NCBI RefSeq assembly: GCF_001704415.2 | Contig: NC_030820.1 | Coordinates: 44,312,036 to 44,376,035, forward strand | Direction: 5' to 3' | DNA length: 64,000 bases | From: Capra hircus | Lineage: Eukaryota; Chordata; Mammalia; Artiodactyla; Bovidae | In this document: positions 56,142-64,000 of the stretch, piece after piece | How positions within the stretch are numbered: position 1 is the first letter of the stretch | Layout: every line of letters begins with the position of its first letter | Translations under genes and position numbers: made by a program | Notes under the pieces: model-generated | Database searches by the model: none | What the model saw: only the letters and a program-made list of their open reading frames with translations | What the model was told of the DNA's origin: nothing

Positions 56142-57506
56142 ATGGATAGAGTGCCTGATGAACTATGGAATGAGGTTCGTGACATTGTGCAGGAGACAGG
56201 GATCAAGACCATCCCCATGGAAAAGAAATGCAAAAAAGCAAAATGGCTGTCTGGGGAGGCCTTACAAATAGCTGTGAAAAGAAGAGAGGTAAAAAGCAAA
56301 GGAGAAAAGGAAAGATATAAGCATCTGAATGCAGAGTTCCAAAGAATAGCAAGAAGAGATAAGAGAGCCTTCTTCAGTGATCAATGCAAAGAAATAGAGG
56401 AAAACAACAGAATGGGAAAGACTAGAGATCTCTTCAAGAAAATTAGAGATACCAAGGGAACATTTCATGCAAAGATGGGCTCGATAAAGGACAGAAATGG
56501 TATGGACCTAACAGAAGCAGAAGATATTAAGAAAAGGTGGCAAGAATACACGGAAGAACTGTACAAAAAAGATCTTCACGACCGAGATAATCATGATGAT
56601 GTGATCACTAATCTAGAGACAGACATCTTGGAATGTGAAGTCAAGTGGGCCTTAGAAAGCATCACTACGAACAAAGCTAGTGGAGGTGATGGAATTCCAG
56701 TTTAACTGTTTCAAATCCTGAAAGATGATGCTGTGAAAGTGCTGCACTCAATATGCCAGCAAGTTTGGAAAACTCAGCAGTGGCCACAGGACTGGAAAAG
56801 GTCAGTTTTCATTCCAATCCCAAAGAAAGGCAATGCCAAAGAATGCTCAAACTACCACACAATTGCACTCATCTCACATGCTAGTAAAGTAATGCTCAAA
56901 ATTCTCCAAGCCAGGCTTCAGCAATACATGAACCGTGAACTCCCTGATGTTCAAGCTGGTTTTAGAAAAGGCAGAGGAACCAGAGATCAAATTCCCAACA
57001 TACTCTGGATTATGGAAAAAGCAAAAGAGTTCCAGAAAAACATCTATTTCTGCTTTATTGACTATGCCAAAGCCTTTAACTGTGTGGATCACAAGAAACT
57101 GTGGAAAATTCTTCAAGAGATGGGAATACCAGACCACCTAACCTGCCTCTGGAGAAATCTGTATGCAGGTCAGGAAGCAACAGTTAGAACTGGACATGGA
57201 ACAACAGACTGGTTCCAAATAGGAAAAGGAGTACGTCAAGGCTGTATGTTGTCACCCTGCTTATTTAACTTGTATGCAGAGTACATCATGAGAAACGCTG
57301 GACTGGAAGAAACACAAGCTGGAATCAAGATTGCCAGGAGAAATATCAATAACCTCAGATATGCAGATGACACCACCCTTATGGCAGAAAGTGAAGAGGA
57401 GCTAAAAAGCCTCTTGATGAAAGTGAAAGAGGAGAGTGAAAAAGTTGGCTTAAAGCTCAACATTCAGAAAACGAAGATCATAGCATCCAGTCCCATCACT
57501 TCATAG
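56142..57506 (+). pseudogene. BovB reverse transcriptase region with one internal stop
   Basis: Two open segments in one frame are separated only by TAA at 56703-56705, where other copies encode Glu. The first (187 codons) carries the basic linker and the KASGGDGIP block at its end. The second carries FIDYAKAFN (108-116 of the segment from 56733; the other copies have D or V at the last position), RQGCMLSPCLFN and YADD (210-213). It ends at TAG 57504-57506, where other copies have Trp. Catalytic Asp residues remain. Confidence 0.93.
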
Positions 57507-57513
57507 GAAATAG

Positions 57514-57759
57514 ATGGGGAAACCGTGGAAACAGTGTCAGACTATATTTTGGGGCTCCAAAATCACTGCAGATGGTGACTGCAGCCATGAAATTAAAAGA
57601 CGCTTACTCCTTGGAAGAAAAGTTATGACCAACCTAGATAGTATATTAAAAAGCAGAGGCATTACTTTGCCGACTAAGGTCCGTCTAGTCAAGGCTATGG
57701 TTTTTCCTGTGGTCATGTATGGATGTGAGAGATGGACTGTGAAGAAGGCTGAGTGCTGA
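57514..57759 (+). pseudogene. BovB C-terminal fragment
   Basis: Frame after the shared T4G4 frameshift, carrying GSKITADGDCSHEIKRRLLL and VVMYGCERWTVKKAEC, then TGA. A later frame at 57934-58128 keeps the Arg-rich GGRRRRERPRMRWLDG stretch. Confidence 0.85.
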
Positions 57760-58142
57760 AGAATTGATGCTTTTGAACTGTAGTGTTGGAGAAGACTCTT
57801 GAGAGTCCCTTGGACTGCAAGGAGATCCAACCAGTCCATTCTGAAGGAGATCAGCCCTGGGATTTCTTTGGAAGGAATGATTCTAAAGCTGAAAGTCCAG
57901 TACTTTGGCCACCTCATGTGAAGAGTTGACTCATTGGAAAAGACTCTGATGCTGGGAGGGATTGGGGGCAGGAGGAGAAGGGAACGACCGAGGATGAGAT
58001 GGCTGGATGGCATCATGGACTCGATGGACGTGAGTCTGAGTGAAATTCAGGAGATGGTGATGGACAGGGAGGACTGGCGTGCTGCGATTCATGGGGTCGC
58101 AAAGAGTCGGACACGACTGAGCGACTGAAATGAGTGAAATGA

Positions 58143-58705
58143 ATGATAGCTCTACTTCTACTTTTTAGGGAACTTCCATACTGTTCTCCATAGTGACTGC
58201 CCCAGTTGATATTCCCACCAACAGTGTAGGAGGTTTCCCTTTTCTCCACATCTCCACCAACACTTGTTATCTGTAGACTTTTGGATGCTGGCCATTCAGG
58301 CAGGTGTGCAGTAATACCTCATTGTGGTTCTGATTTGCATTTCTCTAATAATTAGTGATATTGATCACCTTTTAATGTGCTAGCTGGACATCAGCATGCC
58401 CTCTTTGGGGAAATGCCTGTTGAAGTCTTCAGGCAGCTTTTGATTGGATTGTTTGGGGGTATTGATACTAGTTTGCATGAGCTGTTCCTGTATTTTGGAT
58501 ATAACCCCTCTCGGTCTCATCATTTGTAAATATTTACTCTCATTCCATGGGTTATCTTTTCATTTTGTCAATAGTTTTCTTTGCTGTGCAAAAGGTTTTA
58601 AGCTTAATTAAGTCCTATTTGTTCATTTTTGCTTTTTTTTTTTTTTTTTGCTTTAGGAGACTGATCCAAAAAATATTGCTACAACTTATGTCAAAGGTCA
58701 AACCC
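58143..58705 (-). mobile_element. L1 LINE, continuation
   Basis: Resumes with tttagggaacttccatactg and extends through gatttgcatttctctaataa to tgatccaaaaaatattgcta. A T-run lies near 58626-58649. Its intact gatttgcatttctctaataattagtg shows the L1 site that is interrupted by BovB ends at 28011 and 47177. Confidence 0.88.
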
Positions 58706-59063
58706 TAAGCTAAGATGTTGAGTCTCTAAAAATGGGAAATCAGGCATTGACTCTATTTAGTCTCCATCCTGGGAAGTTCACCCTAGCCCCAGAAGAATCC
58801 CTGTCCCCTCTGGGTTCCTCTCATGTCTGAGCCTCCTTCTAGGCCTCTGCAAGTTCCTGGGGTGACTGGTCGATCCCACTCACTCTTTACTCCCCCAGCA
58901 CTCTCCTAATTTCAGTATGTTTCATGGTGGGTGTGTGTTTTAGGGTTAGGAGTGGAGGAGTGAAGCATCAGAGAGGCAGGAGAAGGATATTTTCAGTTTA
59001 TAGTGGTTTTGTGTTCATTCCCTCTTTCCTAAGCTCACACAAATCTATCTTCAGGTTTTCCCC
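58706..59063. other. Unique sequence
   Basis: No gene is seen. Confidence 0.35.
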
Positions 59064-59076
59064 TCCTTAGAAATCT

Positions 59077-59256
59077 CTTATTTGGGGGGCTTCCCTGGTA
59101 GCTTAGTGGTGAAGAATCCGCCTGCCAATGGAGGAGATGTGGGTTCCATCCTTGGGTCAGGAAGATCCCCTGGAGAAGGAAATGGCAACCCATTCCAGTA
59201 TTCCTGCGTGGAAAATTCCATGGGCAGAAAGGCCTGGTGGGTTACAGTCCATGGGG
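59077..59256 (+). mobile_element. Bov-tA SINE, 3'-truncated
   Basis: The head ggggcttccctggtagctta and B-box-like gggttccatcc are followed by a Bov-A body that stops at cagtccatggggtcc. The usual gcaaagag...gactgag end is missing. A perfect 13-bp target-site duplication, tccttagaaatct, lies at 59064-59076 and 59257-59269, so the truncation happened at insertion. Confidence 0.93.
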
Positions 59257-59269
59257 TCCTTAGAAATCT

Positions 59270-60134
59270 GTGTGCCACTAGTAGACAACTCAAGAAGACT
59301 CTGAGCTGGCCGTGTTATGCTCATCACACAGGTGGAGAAGCAAGCAGGCAGATGAAGCCATAAGCCCAACTCACACAGCGGACTGGCCGCTCATGCAACT
59401 CATGCCCACAGGGATGTGGTGGGTGGTGACTCCCGCTGGTCAGAACCACCCTCAGCGCGCTCCTCTCACTAGTGCATTCCCAAAGCCCACTTCCCCTCTG
59501 CAGACACTGTTTGGACCCATTAAAGGTGACGGAAATGGTGCTCTCCAAACTACTGCGGATATGGAGTTCCTTCTCCCTCTCTTCCTCACCTGCCTTTCCA
59601 AAACACCAGTGAGAAAATGAGGTCAGTGTAAGAACTGGAAACAGAAAAGAGTTATGGTCCCCAGGGTTAGGAGAAGGGAAGGTTTGGGGATTTTCTCAAA
59701 TTATTTGAAATAATAAAAGAATGGGATTCAGGGAGCTGTGTTTTCTTTTCGTTCCAAAGTGTTTACTTACAGTGGAAGTGCTGAGATTCGGCCCTAAAGA
59801 GAAATGAAGTTACAAGATGTAAGGTTTACAGTTTCCATGCCTTACAGTATAATATAGATATTTTTAAAGTAAGTAACAACAATCTCTTTGATTGAAAAAC
59901 TGTTGTCAGAATCTTTGTGTAGGTGGTGATATAGAAATCTATTGATGTTTGGATAATGTGCAACAGTTGTTTTCATCATTTAAAAAAAATAACAGTTTCA
60001 AAACTTGCTGTACAGAATTTCTATAACATATTTGTGATTATTTTGCCAAGTCTATAAGGAATATACATACATTCATTTAGATCAATTTTTGCTTAGATGT
60101 ACTTTGATGATTTTCTTGCCTGTCACTGACTTTT
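59270..60134. other. Unique sequence
   Basis: No gene or repeat is recognised; AT-rich after 59700. Confidence 0.4.
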
Positions 60135-61560
60135 TTTTAAATTGGCGTATAGCTACTTTGTGTTAGTTTCTGCTGTACAACAAAGTGAATCAACTGTATA
60201 TACCCATATATCCTCTACATGTTTGGATTTTCTTCCCGTTTAGGTCACCAGAGAGCACTGAGTAAGTTCCCTGTGCTATACAGTAGGTTCTCATTAGTTA
60301 TCTGCTTTATCGATACATGGTATCGATCGGTGTGTATATGTCAATCCCAGTCTTCCGTTCATCCCACCACCATCGCTTCTTGGTGTCCATACATTTGTTC
60401 TCTACGTGTGTGTCACTATCTCTGCAGATAAATTAATCTGTACCATTTTTCTAGATTCCACATACACATGTTACTATATGTATGTATGCATATACAATAC
60501 TTGTTTTTTTTCCTCACTCACCCTAATCTGTATGACCGTTTTCTAGGTCCACACATGCCTCTGCAAATGGCACAATTTAATTTATTTTTATGGCTAAGTA
60601 ATATTCCATCATATATAGGTACCACAGCTTCTTTATCAGTTCCTCTGTTGATGGCTATTTAGCTGGCTTCCCTTTCTTGGCTATTGTAAATAGTGCTGCT
60701 ATGCACATTGGAGTGCCTGTATCTTTGTGAATTGTGGTTTTCTCCCAGTGTATGCCCAGAAATGGGATTGCTGGGTCATATGGTAGCCCTATTTTTAGTT
60801 TTTTAAGGAATCCATACTGTTCTCCATGGTGTCTACACCAATTTACATTCCCACCAACAGTGCAAGAGGGTTCCCTTTTCTGCGCACCCTCTCCAGTATT
60901 TATTGTTTGTAGGTTTTTGGTGATGGCCATTCTGACTGGTGTGAGGTGATACCTCATTGTGGTTTCAATTTGCATTTCTCTAATAATTAGTGATGTTGAG
61001 CATCTTTTCATGTGTTTGTTGGCCATCTTTATGTCTTCTTTGGAGAAGTGTCTGTTTTCCACCCATTTTTGATTGGGTTGTTTGTGTTTTTGATATTGAG
61101 CTACATGAGCAATTTGTATATTTTGGAGATTAATCCTTTGTCAGTTGCTTCACTTGCAAATATTTTCTCCTATTCTGAGGCTTGTCTTTTCATTTTATTT
61201 ATGGTTTCCTTTGCTGTGGCAAAGCTTGCTGTAATTTATGTCTCAGAGTGTTTTGCCTACATCTTCCTCTAAGACTTTTATAGTTTCCTACCTTACAGTT
61301 TGGTGTTTAATCTATTTTGATTTTTGTGTCGGGTGTAGGAAGTATTCTGATTTCATTCTTTTACATGTAGCTATTCAGTTTTCCCAGCACCACTTACTGA
61401 AGAGAATGTCTTTTCTGCATTGTATATTTTTGCTTCCTTTGTCATAGATTAGGCGACCATAGGTGCGTGGGTTTATCTCTTAGTTTCCTATCCTGTCCTG
61501 TTGTTCTGTGTTTCTGTTTTTCTTTTCCTGGCACTGTCTTGAGAAAGCATTTTATATTGC
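60135..61560 (-). mobile_element. L1 LINE 3' part, antisense (about 1.4 kb)
   Basis: Antisense L1 from the UTR (aattggcgtatagctacttt) through ORF2 text (ggctaagtaatattccatca, gggattgctgggtcatatgg, tttgcatttctctaataatt) to catgtagctattcagttttc. It is the longest uninterrupted L1 in the window and is 5'-truncated. Confidence 0.92.
60655..61062 (-). pseudogene. L1 ORF2 C-terminal remnant
   Basis: The 135-residue minus-strand frame contains recognisable ORF2 end segments: HMKRCSTSLIIREMQIETTM near residues 17-36, RYHLTPVRMAI, a middle block with SCTVGGN, and LKIGLPYDPAIPFLGI with the following CIAALFTIAK. This is the region downstream of the reverse transcriptase. It is cut off at both ends by stops and represents a dead fragment. 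Confidence 0.88.
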
Positions 61561-64000
61561 TTAAGAAAAAAAATGTAATAGACAGTGCATAGTTACATTC
61601 ACTGAGACTTTTCACCTTAACCCTACTTTAAAATTTGTACTAAAGCAGAGCCTACCAGTAAAAGGCTAGACTACTATATTACAGAGTACACTTCTATTTT
61701 AAGAAAGACTTCCTGCATTCTGAACTGTTAATGGGATTATGTTTGAATTTCATAGAATTCAGATACTAGGAGTAGACTTTCCAATGCTATATGAATCTAG
61801 TTCCCCGCTTTCAAATATCAAGTGACTTCCTTCACCCTTGTTATCCATTGAGGTGCCTTCAAACAGTGGTGCTGTAGGAATAAAATTTAACATAGCCATT
61901 ATATGTGAAAGGAAGCAGGGGGTAAAAACCAGCCTTGAGTTTGTGAGGAAAAGCTGCAGGTCTCTGCTTTCACTGCTTCTTGTCCCAGAGCTTCGTCTGT
62001 CTGAACGCCAGTTCCCCAGTAATGGCAGGGTTTCCACTTGGCGATGCTGGGCATGTGTGACAGTCTTGCCCTCACTACATCTCTCCAAGAATGATGCTCA
62101 TAAAATAAACACCCAACCACAGGAAAATAAATTGTGTGCCTTTGTTAATATGAATTCATAGGAACTTAAATACATTCCTGACACATAAACTGGACACTTT
62201 TTTTCCGTTTATGGATCTCAATTTGAACCTCCCAACTGAAAAACTTCTTGGCTGAAAAACTGGAAGCCCATAATATTCGAGGCATTTTAGGAAAGGAGAA
62301 CAAATCAAAATAGCCCAGTAGAGCACCCATCATAGAAACAAGTGAGGACTGTGGGTGCCTATTCCAGTTAGCCTGCTGACAGCAGCTACAAGGTTGGCCC
62401 CAGGTTTAAAGAACGTTGTTTATGTCAGATATACCCAAATCCGTGGGATTACCCAAGTCTCTGTTGATCTAAAGCACCTGGGATTTCTCCTGTCTGTATG
62501 TTTTCATTTAAGGGCCAATTTACTCCAGAAAAGTTCAAAGGAGAGTTCCAAAATATATTGCAGCAACGTTAATTTTAACCAATTGTCTTGCCTTTAAGCA
62601 GCGTATGGACATTGCACATGATATGTGTAAAGCTGTTACTCGCAGTGTCAGCTGTTGACAAATCAAATGTGATTCTGGTGTGGCAGGAAGCCCAGCCTGT
62701 GCTGCAGGACTGCCCAGGGGGATGGGGGCGGGGGGAGGGGAAGCTCGGCCTTCCAGGGCTGGGTCAATGGGCGCCGCAGAAAGGACCTGATTTAAATAAC
62801 ACTGGAACCCATGAATATCTGCTGGGCTCCCAGGCTGCCCGGATTTGATTCCTAAGCTGCAAAGAAATCTTCCTACTGGGTTGAGGGTGGCTCCAGGCCC
62901 CTCTGGGCGCTACACTTTCATGTCTTAGAGACCAGATGAGGGCAAGGCCTTGCGGGGCTGTGGCTGGCATCCGACCAGCGGTCCATAGGCCTCTTTCTTG
63001 GTCTCAAGCAATGTGGCGACAATGGCTCTATTATGGCATCCGTGCTTACGTCCTCACGCTTCTCATGCTAGATCGACGGGAGCATAACGAATGGAGCCAT
63101 CAAAGACACCGGCTCAAAGTCTGGGTTTGAAAACACCCATAGATCGCACAGTCCCCAGCCGGGCTTTCCCAGGGGAAAGGGCCCGGAAGGCGGATGGGAG
63201 GCAGCCAGAGGCTGCCGCCTGCTTCGTGCCAGGCTGCCCTCTCTGCGTTCATCCCGCAGAGTCACGGGGATTCCCAGGGAGACCGAGGGAGGCTGGGGTG
63301 TCAAGGCTTCTCACGAATGCCGGTGAGCACGTAACGGGGCGCCTGGGCTCTGTGTCCTCCAGGAGCAGGCAGGGGACAGTCACATGCCCGTGGTGCCCAG
63401 GCGAGGGGCGAGGATGCAGCAGGCCAGACAGGATGGGTGTGGGACCAGGTGAAAAGATGCCGGATTGCAGCTGAGGCACCAGCACACCATTCTGTCTGAG
63501 CACCGACCCCGCCCCCCAACCCGGTCCAAGCGCTAGAATCAGCTACGGAAGAATGGAGCCGTAACCATGGTGCTGATAGGAACCCTAAAAATCTGGTCTG
63601 AGGAAACCACGTCTGGAAAGTGTTCTCGGAAACACAGTGGTCCAGTTAGCCAGGCGGACGGCCTCACAGAACGCCTCAGGAGTCTGAGCAAGAGGCACGA
63701 GTGTTAAAATCCACTTTTACCAAGAGTCACTCAGGTCACAATGGACCAAGAAAAATCCGTCACTTATGGACGCATGGAAAATCACTTTTTAAAAAGACGT
63801 GGTTTTATCACTGCTGCAATTTCCTACACATGATTTGAGTCTTGATGACAGACCAACCCATTAACAAGCTTCTGGGTTTCTTAGGCAGGCTCTGCTAGAC
63901 AAGAAACCAACCGCACTTAGTTAAATCAAGTGGATTCAACTTGGCCTCTTTGTCTTCTGCACAAGCCACGAGAAGCAGATGACCTCCACCTCACTAGGTG
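61561..64000. other. Unique sequence to the window end
   Basis: No gene is supported. A frame at 62936-63130 is Trp- and Arg-rich near its end but has no recognised family. GC content and CpG rise between about 63130 and 63540. Confidence 0.4.

Larger units (their letters stand above)
56061..58142 (+). mobile_element. BovB LINE, 5'-truncated (about 2.1 kb), inside L1
   Basis: Begins at the accattcaggtacgatctaa block (position 9545 of the long copy), so the endonuclease is absent. It ends in gcgactgaaatgagtgaaatga. A 7-bp target-site duplication, atgatag, lies at 56055-56061 and 58143-58149. Lesions are an extra A near 56115, TAA at 56703-56705, TAG at 57504-57506 and the T4G4 frameshift at 57547-57554. 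Confidence 0.96.

Overview
This is mammalian nuclear DNA from a ruminant of the cattle, buffalo, sheep or goat group. The diagnosis rests on the repeats: BovB (RTE-type) LINEs, tRNA-Glu-derived Bov-tA and dimeric Bov-A2 SINEs, a CHR-type cetartiodactyl SINE and ruminant L1 3' ends, together with pan-mammalian L1M, MIR, L2 and MaLR LTR remnants. I see no convincing host protein-coding exon, tRNA, rRNA, CRISPR array or prokaryotic operon. The recognisable coding sequence belongs to decayed retrotransposons. The window is best read as intergenic or large-intron DNA.

Layout. 1-5660: a MaLR LTR end, two Bov-tA SINEs, an antisense BovB piece, and an old L1M split by a younger L1 and by a third SINE. 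5850-7240: an LTR remnant followed by an antisense MaLR piece. 7436-12168: a TG-rich minisatellite carrying an inverted duplication, interrupted by a near full-length BovB (8331-11611). 12169-16214: mostly unique DNA with a small CpG-dense patch and one L1 end. 16565-18714: a second, 5'-truncated BovB. 18715-25760: mostly unique DNA with one MaLR LTR and a long AT-rich stretch that could be a conserved non-coding element. 25761-26020: a 63-bp minisatellite. 26235-38555: antisense L1 fragments, BovB ends, a CHR SINE and nested Bov SINEs. 38556-46334: mostly unique DNA with SINEs, a MaLR LTR, and the second copy of an unnamed repeat also present near 16.2 kb. 46335-54756: an L1 carrying a BovB end, then SINE, BovB, MIR and L2 pieces. 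55215-58705: an L1 carrying both a Bov-tA and a 2.1-kb BovB. 58706-64000: unique DNA with one more SINE and one more L1.

How the parts relate. BovB supplies an apurinic-type endonuclease and an RTE-class reverse transcriptase. Bov-A SINE units are derived from the BovB 3' end, which is how the SINEs are thought to recruit that machinery. Every BovB and L1 copy here is broken by stops, frameshifts or truncation, so none should be autonomous. Several SINE and LINE insertions keep short target-site duplications, which fix their edges precisely.

I found no new multi-gene biological system. The most interesting structures are the fold-back duplication ending exactly at the 5' end of the long BovB, two BovB ends inserted at the same site of two different L1 copies, a frameshift shared by two BovB copies, a displaced L1 segment inside a TA repeat, and an unnamed ~280-bp repeat pair.
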